This document shows positions 1-8,900 of a stretch of 46,660 nucleotides of DNA, one piece after another. Origin of the DNA: a virus. The translations under genes were made by a program, and so were the position numbers. The first letter of the stretch is position 1; each line of letters opens with the position of its first letter. The notes beneath the pieces were generated by a model, which was not told the origin of the DNA, did not search any database, and was given only the letters and a program-made list of their open reading frames with translations. The stretch spans positions 1 to 46,660 of the IMG/VR virus record IMGVR_UViG_3300030102_005041. One strand, given 5' to 3'.

Positions 1-414
1 ACATCTGTTTCTATTATCTTCGTTGTTAACATAACTAACATGTAACCAGTTTGGGTTTTCATTTGTACCAAACTCCCATATTAACTGATCAAAGTTTAAG
101 TTATCTTTTATCCAATAATACATATCAGCATTAGACATGTGACCAAATGTATCGTCAATATCCATTGCTTGTCCGCTCATATGCTGTGACTTTTTAGCGC
201 CGCCGATAGCTTTATTAAGCTTAGGTCCACGATAAAAAGAATTTATCTTTATAGGAGCTCCTACATAAGCTCTAAGAGGTTCAAATATTTTTTCAGCTGT
301 AATCTTCATAGCAGCTAAATGCTCTTCAGTAGGCGTGTTATCTATACCACGTCTTTCCGCTGTTCTGCTATATATTCCTTCGCGGTAACTTACGTGTTTA
401 CTTATTTTATCCAT
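1..414 (-). CDS. Endolysin, M15-type zinc peptidase (C-terminus beyond window)
   Basis: This is a putative peptidoglycan-cleaving endolysin of the peptidase M15 (D-Ala-D-Ala carboxypeptidase-like) family. The 138 visible residues contain the family's zinc signature: S76-x-H78-x-x-G81-x-A83-x-D85 (SQHMSGQAMDID), followed by WLHVS with the third metal ligand at H125. There is no signal peptide, so export would depend on a holin. The frame opens with ATG at 414-412 and runs off position 1. Since M15A phage enzymes are usually about 130-150 residues, only the extreme C-terminus is probably missing. The start overlaps the end of the upstream small gene by 8 bases. The gene is last in the visible late operon, behind several envelope-directed genes, which fits a lysis role. 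The motif is seen directly; the substrate is inferred from the family. Confidence 0.88.
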   Translation of the reverse strand, partial: MDKISKHVSYREGIYSRTAERRGIDNTPTEEHLAAMKITAEKIFEPLRAYVGAPIKINSFYRGPKLNKAIGGAKKSQHMSGQAMDIDDTFGHMSNADMYYWIKDNLNFDQLIWEFGTNENPNWLHVSYVNNEDNRNRC

Positions 415-640
415 TTTTCTTTCTACCTTTTCTAGCCTTACCTTTTATAGCATCATCTATATCTCCAAGTTGATTACCAACTTCTTTAATAGCGTCTGCT
501 ACATCAGCTAATTCTTGAGCTGTAAGCTTATATCTTTTTTTAATTTCTTGTACTGTAGCTATGGCTTTTTCATCAATTGTAGTTTTGCTCCATAAAGCAG
601 CCCACATATCTTTCCAGTATTGTTTAGTTAATTTCCACAT
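407..640 (-). CDS. Small helical protein of unknown function
   Basis: This 77-residue protein is not recognised. The N-terminus is rich in tryptophan (MWKLTKQYWKDMWAALW) and looks amphipathic. The middle (about residues 22-65) is charged and helix-prone, with heptad-like spacing of hydrophobic residues, and the tail is a basic run, KGKARKGRKKNG. There is no signal peptide and no full-length membrane span. It lies between the thioredoxin-fold gene (3 bases upstream) and the endolysin gene, whose start it overlaps by 8 bases, so it is translated within the lysis-proximal operon. An accessory lysis or membrane-associated role is possible from position only. No function can be given from sequence. 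Confidence 0.7.
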   Translation of the reverse strand: MWKLTKQYWKDMWAALWSKTTIDEKAIATVQEIKKRYKLTAQELADVADAIKEVGNQLGDIDDAIKGKARKGRKKNG

Positions 641-643
641 AAT

Positions 644-1054
644 TTAAAATTTATCTGCCGTGTTTATTTTATCTATTGTTTGTTGTATTTCTGGTAAATC
701 TGTTGGCAGTAGCAAATCTAAACCAGCTTTAAAAACTTTTTCTTTTACTCCATTTTTAAAAATAATTAACGTAGGAGCCATACGTATACGATATTTCTTT
801 TTAGCTTTAGGTGCTTTAGCAATATCTACTCTATAATATTTAGCGTTTTTTATTTTATTCCAATCACTAAAACAATTATCTTTATTAAATTCTGCCCAAA
901 ACTCTATAACAATTGTATCAAAATTATTTTCACCAAAAGAAGAAACTTGTGCTATTTTTTGTTCAAAATCTTTGTCATCGATCCAGTATTTATCTGGAAC
1001 ATTAGCTTGTGTAAATGCGTAAAATGGTATTAAAAGTAAAATTAAGTATTTCAT
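644..1054 (-). CDS. Exported thioredoxin-fold protein lacking the CxxC site
   Basis: The 136-residue protein begins with a clear signal peptide (MKYLILLLIPFYAFTQA), so it should reach the periplasm. The mature part keeps the thioredoxin layout: a central strand IVIEFWAEF at about residues 48-56, and a cis-proline segment MAPTLIIFKNG followed by a short strand and a final helix. Where thioredoxins carry WCxxC the sequence reads WAEFNKDNC, so the redox pair is absent and only a displaced cysteine remains. It is therefore unlikely to be a disulfide reductase and may be a binding or chaperone-like relic. It starts with a TAATG overlap on the stop codon of the membrane protein upstream. The fold assignment is a motif-based inference; the loss of CxxC is seen directly. 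Confidence 0.75.
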   Translation of the reverse strand: MKYLILLLIPFYAFTQANVPDKYWIDDKDFEQKIAQVSSFGENNFDTIVIEFWAEFNKDNCFSDWNKIKNAKYYRVDIAKAPKAKKKYRIRMAPTLIIFKNGVKEKVFKAGLDLLLPTDLPEIQQTIDKINTADKF

Positions 1055-1347
1055 TAGTTATCTTTTTGTATCTCGTATATTCTTTCATCGAGTTTATCTA
1101 GTTTATCTAAAATCATTTCAACATCTTCTTGCGTGTCCATAATTGTTTGACGTATTAACTCATCCTTTAAATCGTATTCTACACGATCTATAACAGGTTC
1201 TGGTAGTGTCATAGCTAAAGCTATATCTGCTTGCATTATAAAATACATGCTAGCTAGTGATACTACGCCCCCGCATATAAGCCCTATAGTTTTAAGATCT
1301 AAGGTAACTTTAGTGTCTTCTCCTATTTGTGGTGGTATTTTTGCCAT
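1054..1347 (-). CDS. Single-span membrane protein with C-terminal coiled coil
   Basis: This 97-residue protein has one hydrophobic segment (about residues 19-43, LKTIGLICGGVVSLASMYFI), preceded by a short polar N-terminus. A strongly charged helical tail (about 57-97) follows, with leucine/isoleucine heptads such as EMILDKLDKLDERIYEIQ. The topology suits a holin-like, spanin-like or antiholin-like protein, or a membrane anchor. Its position three genes before the endolysin supports a lysis-linked role, but a better holin candidate exists at 32758-33228. Both ends are TAATG overlaps with neighbouring genes, so it is tightly coupled to the barrel protein upstream and the thioredoxin-fold protein downstream. 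The membrane span is clear; the function is inferred from context. Confidence 0.72.
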   Translation of the reverse strand: MAKIPPQIGEDTKVTLDLKTIGLICGGVVSLASMYFIMQADIALAMTLPEPVIDRVEYDLKDELIRQTIMDTQEDVEMILDKLDKLDERIYEIQKDN

Positions 1348-2531
1348 TATTTAAGTGTTACATTTACGCCGAAGCTTGTGTTAAATATTTCTCTATCCCA
1401 GAATTTTACATATTCAGCTTCTGCGAATAATCCTAATGTTTTCCATATTTTCCAACCAAACATTACACCACCTTGTATATCTTGCCATTGTTCTAGTTCT
1501 GCATCTTCTTTTAAACCACCTTTACCCCAGTTGTTTCTATTTAAATAGCTAAAGTCAACATCACCTTTTAAATATTTATGATAAGGTAATATTAAATTAC
1601 CGTAAGCATGTAGCCAAAAATTATTTTGGTAGTGATAAAAATCAAAACCAACAATAGGCGCTATTTCACCAAAAGGATCTAATAAATCCCACTGCTCGTT
1701 ATTATATCGTAACATTAAATCACCAAATACTGTATTTCTAAACTCTAAATCAGAGTCAGCAACTCTGTTACCAGCAGGATCAATCCAATACCAATCAGAT
1801 CTTTCATTACCAAACTCATCTTCTTCAGTAAAAAATATGTCATCATATCCATATAAAAATCCTAGTTCGTACCAGTAGTTAGCAGGATATTCTTGACCAT
1901 TAATTGTTTGAGTTTCGTTTAACCATATTTCTATAGGATTATAACCAAACGCTTGCTCATGTGTTCTATATATAGCTCCAGCAGATATACTAAACTTATT
2001 ACCTATAGGTAAACGTAGCCTAGCTTCTGCAGACTGATACTTAAAACCAACGTTACCAGCTTGTCTTTGCTCTGCTTTTACAATATGGTATTTACCTGTG
2101 TGTCTTATAAAATATCTAGAGTTTTCAAACTCATCACCACGTTGTCTTTCTTTTTCATAGTGAAATAAATATTCTAAACCTTGTACAGCTGCAGTTGGCG
2201 CAGACAAAGCTATATTGTTTTCTGTACCATTGTAAAAGTTAGGTTTATTTTCGTAGCCAAATCTTGCTAGCTTACGTATACCAAAACCAAGTCTATAATC
2301 ATTTGGAAAATAATCTGTAACATCAATTACTTGTGGAATATCATATAAGTTACCATCAGCTGGAGGTCTTACGAAATAATCTTTACGAGGTGTTTCAAAT
2401 GAGTTTTTAGTATTACCAGCAGCATATATACTAGAATACTTAAACACATTGTCATATAACTTCTTAAATAGTTGAGCGTCTGCATTTATGCTATACACGC
2501 ACGTTAGCAGCGTTAAAAATATTTTTTTCAT
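1347..2531 (-). CDS. Secreted outer-membrane beta-barrel-like protein
   Basis: The 394-residue product begins with a signal peptide (MKKIFLTLLTCVYSINADAQ) typical of Bacteroidota exported proteins. The rest is rich in aromatic residues, with alternating polar/hydrophobic strands and Asn/Asp/Gly turns, for example AEARLRLPIGNKFSISAGAIY, FWLHAYGNLILPYHKYL and a final strand FNTSFGVNVTLK. This is the look of an outer-membrane barrel. The last residue is Lys, not the usual aromatic. I recall similar proteins in uncultured marine phages, but no function is known to me. Phage use could be receptor masking, altering the outer membrane before lysis, or a virion component; none is shown. It sits between the virion-protein block and the endolysin and overlaps the next gene by TAATG. 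Confidence 0.75.
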   Translation of the reverse strand: MKKIFLTLLTCVYSINADAQLFKKLYDNVFKYSSIYAAGNTKNSFETPRKDYFVRPPADGNLYDIPQVIDVTDYFPNDYRLGFGIRKLARFGYENKPNFYNGTENNIALSAPTAAVQGLEYLFHYEKERQRGDEFENSRYFIRHTGKYHIVKAEQRQAGNVGFKYQSAEARLRLPIGNKFSISAGAIYRTHEQAFGYNPIEIWLNETQTINGQEYPANYWYELGFLYGYDDIFFTEEDEFGNERSDWYWIDPAGNRVADSDLEFRNTVFGDLMLRYNNEQWDLLDPFGEIAPIVGFDFYHYQNNFWLHAYGNLILPYHKYLKGDVDFSYLNRNNWGKGGLKEDAELEQWQDIQGGVMFGWKIWKTLGLFAEAEYVKFWDREIFNTSFGVNVTLK

Positions 2532-2540
2532 TGTTTTGTT

Positions 2541-2795
2541 TTATGATACGTTACTTTTTGAACTTCTACGTCTACCCATACCAACTTTTTTCTTAGCGCG
2601 TATAACTTTACTACGCTCAGCTTTAGTCATTTGACTCCAAGTTTTAGGTGATTTGCTGTTAACTCTACGTGATGGTCTACAAACTTTTGTACGTTTGTTT
2701 TTAGAAGATCCACAAGGATTACCTTTTTCGTCTTTCCATTTTTCTTTAAACCAGCGTTTAAGAGCTAATCCTGACTTTGTTTTTCTAACAGCCAT
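2541..2795 (-). CDS. Small basic cysteine-containing protein (DUF5872-like)
   Basis: This 84-residue, very lysine/arginine-rich protein contains the pattern LKRWFKEKW, then NPCGSSKNKRTKVCRPSRRV, then KTWSQMTKAERSKVIRAKKK. From memory this matches a family of unknown function called DUF5872, found in phages and also in large algal viruses. The two cysteines, 15 residues apart (CGSSKNKRTKVC), could bind a metal or nucleic acid, but there is no classical zinc-finger pair. It is one of a set of tiny basic proteins in this phage and may condense or coat DNA or RNA. Its start overlaps the stop of the next small gene upstream by TAATG. The family name is a recollection and not a search result. Confidence 0.72.
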   Translation of the reverse strand: MAVRKTKSGLALKRWFKEKWKDEKGNPCGSSKNKRTKVCRPSRRVNSKSPKTWSQMTKAERSKVIRAKKKVGMGRRRSSKSNVS

Positions 2796-2926
2796 TACTT
2801 TTTACTTTTATTGCCCCAATTTTTAGCACCGACTTTACGGCATTTAGCTATAGCACCACTAGCATAAGCTGATGGAAAAACTTTATATCTTTTTTTTACT
2901 TTGTGGTAACACGCGTCTTTTGGCAT
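2795..2926 (-). CDS. 43-residue basic protein of a widespread viral family
   Basis: This very short gene starts with ATG at 2926-2924 and ends with TAA at 2797-2795, whose last base is shared with the next gene's ATG. The product contains the blocks ACYHKVKKRYKVFPSAYASG and AIAKCRKVGAKNWG, ending in a Lys-rich tail. The pattern of two cysteines, YKVxPSAYASGA and KCRKVG is one I recognise from many phage and large-virus proteins, sometimes as a domain inside a larger virion protein. That conservation makes a real gene very likely in spite of its size. The function is unknown; nucleic acid binding or virion cargo is plausible. It sits between the giant ejection protein and the DUF5872-like gene. 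Confidence 0.8.
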   Translation of the reverse strand: MPKDACYHKVKKRYKVFPSAYASGAIAKCRKVGAKNWGNKSKK

Positions 2927-2930
2927 AATA

Positions 2931-5900
2931 TTATCTTTTAATTAATTTTCTTTTAATAGTTTTTCTTTTAAAACCTCCGCTGTTTCTACTTTTTAAATTT
3001 CTGTCTTCTTCGTCTTCTATTCCTAATTGCCAGTCAGACCAACCAAGAATCATAGCGGTTCTTTGCCAATGTTCTACGTCTTGACCTAAAGCATCATTTA
3101 TATTTTGAGTTTTTATTAGCAACCTATCAAGCGGTAAATTTGTCGTAGCTGAAATAACTTTTGATCCAGCTTCCATAGCTGGGTTGTCTATGCTAAAATT
3201 TCTAAACTCGTCATCTTTAGCAAACTGTATCGCTCTACCCGCAGAAGCTATTTTTCTAAACTTAGACTGTACAGGTGGAGCTATACCTAAAACATCTAAA
3301 GATGCTTTTTCATATTTAGGTTGACTTTTTTGTGATTCTTTATATATTCTAAGTCCAGCGTCTTTAACAGCCGCAACCGCAGCACCATAAAAGCCCATAC
3401 CTCTTAACAAAGAATTAGACATACCGTTTGCTACATCTATAGTTTTTTCTTTTGTTTTTTCTTTTAATTTTTCATCGTCTTCATCGTCTCCGAAAGCTAA
3501 TGCAAATACACCTTGTTGTAAAGCGTTAAATAATAAATTCTGTGCAAAAGTATAGTAAACAATCTTAGATATATTAGTCTTTGCATCTCCTCGGCCGTTT
3601 TTAAGGTCTAGAGCAGACTTTTTTATTATTCTAGCGTACTGAGATGGCGTATTAGCAAAGGCAAGTATTAAACGGCCTAATGAACCAGCTTGTTGTTGGC
3701 TAATTTTATCAGGTCTACTTGACTGTTGACTTTCTTCCGCAGTTTCTCTAAAATCTTCAAACGCTTTTCTTTGAGCTTCAGCAGTTTCAAAACCTTGTTT
3801 TTCGTAAGTTTTAACTCTATTGCGATAAAACGTAGCTCCTCCAGAAGCAATAGCAAAGCTATCAGCTAGCTGTGTAGGTGTAAAACCAACTCTTAATATT
3901 TCGTTTATAACACCTCTAACACCACCTTTTTTTGCCATTTCAGCTATATCAGCTTCGTTAACTTCCATACGTAAACCATCTCTTCTTGATACTAAAAAGT
4001 CAGAATTAAAAAGCTGTACAAAATCTTTCCAGTATTGTTTTTGATTAGCAAAAGCTTTACCTGCGGCAAATATGTTGTTGTCTTTAAAATTTATAAAGTT
4101 TGTAGCTGAAAGAGTTTGAAGTACAGCAGATCTAGTGTTAAAAAACATTATAGCACCAACAGATCCGTTAATCCAGTCTGTAAATCTACCTGTTAAGCTA
4201 TCCGTGCCATAAGTTCTATTTCTACCAGTTTTCATACGCAAAAGCATGTTTTCCATAGCTTTACGATATTGAGTTCCATAAGCAGCTTCTAGTTTATTCA
4301 TATTTTCTTTAGAAAAAAGTACATCAACATTAGCTTGCCATTGCTGTAGGTGCTTAGCTCTTTTAGTAGTATTTATTCCTTGTAATAAATCTGTAGTTAT
4401 ACTACCACTTACCCAGTTTTGATCTGGTTTTACGTAGCCGTCACCTTTATTTATATTTATAAGTTGATTACCAAACTTAACAAGATCAGGAGAGTTTTTA
4501 ACTTCTTTAAGTAACTGCCTTAATTCACCTTTAGTAAGACCAGGTACTTCCATACCTTGCTTAGACCATATATAAGCTCTAACGGCTTGTTCTCTCGTAA
4601 AACCTAAACCACCAGATATTTCTTTTCTTAAATTTTTAGGAACAATACCTATTTGTTTTTTAATAGCTTTATAATCGTTTATTAAAGCTATTCTTTCAGA
4701 AGTTACTCTATCCATTGCTTTAGCGTAAGGTTTTAATAAAGTTTCTTGATAAAAAACTAAATCTGCATCACCTTGTTTACCTTTACCTAATGTTTTATAT
4801 AATAAACCTACAAAATCTTCTGCTGATGGTGATATAAATAAATCAAACTTACCTTTTTTAGCACCTTGAATTTTAGCTGTAGACTCTCCTACTTTTGTTT
4901 TTGCACTAATACCAACAGATCTTTCAATTATTCTATTAAACTCTGCATTTAATCTATTTTCTCTTGATGCGCTAAAAGGAACGTTATCACCATAAACGCT
5001 TTCTGCAAATAAAACTCTTTGGTCTCCATATTTTTGCATTAACTTGATAACTTCAGGGTGTTGCATACGATTTTCACCAGTATGTCTTAAACCTAAATTA
5101 TTAAGCAAATTGTCTAGTTCTTTAGTTACAATATTAACTCTAGATTTTTCATAAAAACTATTAAGCTCTTCAATAGTAATTTTACCATCTAAAGCATCTA
5201 CTGTTTTTAAATATAAATCATTAGCAGTTGTTTCATGTTCTAATACAACTTCGTTTCTGCCTTTTAATATTTCACCTTTAGGTCCTAATATTTGAAGTCC
5301 AGGTCTAGATACTTTTCTACCAACACCTCTTTGATCTACAAACATAAGTTTTATATATGCTTTGCCTTTTTCAACTTGACCAGTTTCAATAAAATATTCA
5401 ACTTGATCTAGCATGTGTTCTCTAGCTTGTTGAGCTTCAGCTTCAATAGCTAATCTTGAATTTTCAAAGTTTGTTTTAATAAATTCAGTTTCTAAATAGC
5501 CATCAATTTTAACACCGTCTGCAGTTATTATATTTCTACCTTGTTTGTCTTTGCTAAGTTTTATTCCAAATTTACTAATATCAACGCCAGATTTTTTTAA
5601 TACTTGTTCAACAAATTGATCGTTTCTATTTATAAAAGGTAGTCCTCTAAAAGTTCTTATTTGTCTAGAGTGATTTTTTATCCAATCAACAATTTCTTGT
5701 TTAGTATCACCAGGCTTTGCTACAATATTTTCTAATAATTCTTTACTAGCTTCAAAACCTAATGTTTTAGTTTCAGTATCACTAAGCTCTCTTAGTTTAC
5801 TTACTATTTCTAAATATGATTTTTTATTAATACCATCATATTTTTTAGCACTAGCATTTATTATTTCTTGTAAAGCTATTTTAGACTCATTAGTGACTAG

Positions 5901-8900
5901 AAACTTACTTGCTACTTGGTAAGCATCATCTAAAATCTTTTTAGTACTAAAATCTTTATCTATACCTTGCTGTATTTTTTCAGAAAATCTATCAACTAAA
6001 GCATCTTCAAGAGGTAATGATTTATCACCTTGAGTTTCATATAACTCTTTAAACAACTTACGTTGCTCATTAATCATTGTTCTTTGCTCTTTTCTACTTC
6101 TTGAAAAATCAATATTAGGATCTACAATTAGCTTTTGTGCAGCTTTAGCTATTTCCTGCGTAGTCATGTCTATAGCTTTCATTACGCCAGGAGACTTTTC
6201 TTTAGTTAAAGTAAAAGTTATAGCGTTTACAAAAGCATCTTTTCTAGTACCTTTTAGACCAGATCTTTTTCCTTCAGCCGTAACAGCAGGTGGATTAAAA
6301 AACTCTCTAACTTGTTCAGGTGTTGGTTTTAATCTTTCGTAGACAGTAGGACCTTGTTTTTCATTTTCAACGTATAGCTCTTCGCCTTTATTTATAGCTT
6401 CGTCTATTTCTTTTTGAGTAGTTAAGCGTTTTTTAACTTTAGTAAATATTTTATCTTCTGGAGCTAATCTTCTTTCAAGTTGCACTAAAACACCTATAGG
6501 CAGATTTTTACTACCAAATAATGTTTGATGATTTTCTTGTAAAAAACTATTTAAATCTTTTAGTTTGTTTTTTACTGGTTTAAAAGCTTTTTCTTGGCCA
6601 GCTTGTTTTACAAACAACTGAAAGCCTTTTTCAAAAACATCTGGTCTTTCTCCTTCAAATATCTCAAAAGTATTTGTTTCTATAAAATCTTCTAAAGATT
6701 GATCAACAAACTTTTCACCACCTATTGTAAGTTCTTCAGCTATAACAGATTTAGGTCTTTCGTATGCAGATCTTTTAAAACCTAAATCAATTGCGTCTTC
6801 TATATTTCCAGAAACTTCAAAATCAACAGCTGTACCATCTTCTCTTTCAATAGTATCTTCAAATCTTTCTCTTTTAAAGTTTTTCTTTGATGTAGCTGTA
6901 CCTATTTTTCTTTCTAAATAAGAATTTATATAAGCATCAAGATCTTCGTTTTTAGCTGGATCAAAGTTTTTAACATGCTTAATTAGCTCAGGTCTTGTTT
7001 GCTCAACAATAGCTTCTATAACTTTTGCCATATTTAAACCGCCATCTTCTCTTAAAAACTCTTTTCTTTGATAAGTAGGTGTTTCGAATATAGCTGGATT
7101 TTTACTTTTTAATCTAAGTACAACATTACCAATAGTTTCATTATATTGATCTACTATGTCAGATATTACTTTACCTTCTCTTTCACTCATTCTACCTAAA
7201 TCAGCTTCCATACGATCTGCAATTTCATTTTTGCCTTGATCACGCATGTTTTTTATAGCTTGTAAAAAGTCTTTTTGTCTTTCTGTTTCTCTGTTTTTAA
7301 TTTTAATAAGATCTTCACCTAAGTCATTTACTTTTTCTTTTCTAGATGCAGATAAAGTTGGATTTTCTTCTTTGTAAACTTCTTTAGCAGCTTTTTCAGA
7401 ATTATCTTCTATAAACTTAATAGCTGTATTTTCAGCAGCTTTTTCGCCTTTTGCAAAACCTCTAAGCATTTCAAACATGTTTTCACCTGTTTCTGAGCTA
7501 ATCTCTAAGTTTTTGAATCCAGCTTTTCTAAGTCCTGGTATTAATCCTGTAAGTCCAGATCCTAACTTTTCGCTAAATTGTATTCTCTCTACATTAATTA
7601 GCTCGCCTAATACAGTTAAGTTTTCTTCATACCATTTTTCTTTAGGTTGTGAAACGTCATATCTAGCAGCAACTTCTTCGTTTAATAAACGTTTTTGAGA
7701 AGGTGTTAGTCTATCTAATATGTCATCAATAATTTTTACACCTTCAGTTGTTACATTTCCTGAAGCATCTTTTAAACTACCTTTTAAAACAAAATGTATA
7801 TCTTCATGTAACGCGTCTGTAACACTTCTTTGTTTTAAAGCTTCTTCTTTGTTTATTACTCTTTGGCCGTTTGTAGTAAAAAATCCTAACTCTTTTGTAG
7901 CGTCAGCTGGTTTATTTGGAAAGTTTTCATTATAAAGTTTTTGAAACTCTTGAGGTGTTTGCGCTTCTATTGGAGCATCAGCGCCTATTCTTTTAGCTCT
8001 TTCTTGTGCTTCTTGTATTTTTCTACCATAAAGAGTTGCAGTGCTATTATCTAATCTTTCTTGTAGTTTTAAATATAAGTCACCTGTTTCTTTGTAAGAC
8101 TCATACTCTTTTTTCATTGAAGCAATATCCTTACTAGGTACAACTAAACTTTCTTGGCGTTGTATGTCTAAAAATAAATTAACTTTTTTAGTAATAAAAT
8201 CATAAGCAGCTTTTCTATCAGCTTTGTTATATGTTTTATATTCAGCAGAATTATTTAATATATTATCTATAGCTGTGTTTCTGTCAAAAGCACTCTTAAA
8301 AGCTCTGTATTGATCTGTATTTGGCTTTATACCAAGCTCTAAAAGCATTTTAGCTTCTGGTATTTTAGCTAATTTAGCAGATTCTGCAGGCGTTAACTTA
8401 TTACCGTTTCTAAACTTTCTAGATATTACATATATATCTTTATCTGTTGGAAAGGTTTTATCACCATATCTATCGACAGAACCTCTATTTAGTTTTATTT
8501 CAGCTTTGGCTAGGTTTATTTCAGCTTGAGTTGATAATATTTCGTAGTTGTTATTTAATTCTGTTAAAAGTTCGTTTTTTTGTTCTGTATTAAGCGCAGG
8601 ATTATCTAGTATTTCTTTTTGCTTTTTTTGAGCCGACAAAGCAAGATCATCTAAAACACCTTCAAAATCTTTTGTTTCTACATTTTCAAATTTTTCAGGT
8701 TTTACGTCAAAATATTCAGCTGCTTTAACAGATCCTTGCGTTCTGTTTTGCATTCTTAATATATCGTTACCCATGTCTCTTATGAAGCCACCTCTTACAA
8801 AAGGATTTTGCTGACTAGCTCCTAAAATTCTCATTTTATAAAATTCAGCTAAAAAATCTTTTGTTTTAAACTCATAATCTTCATAATTAGTAGTCATAAA

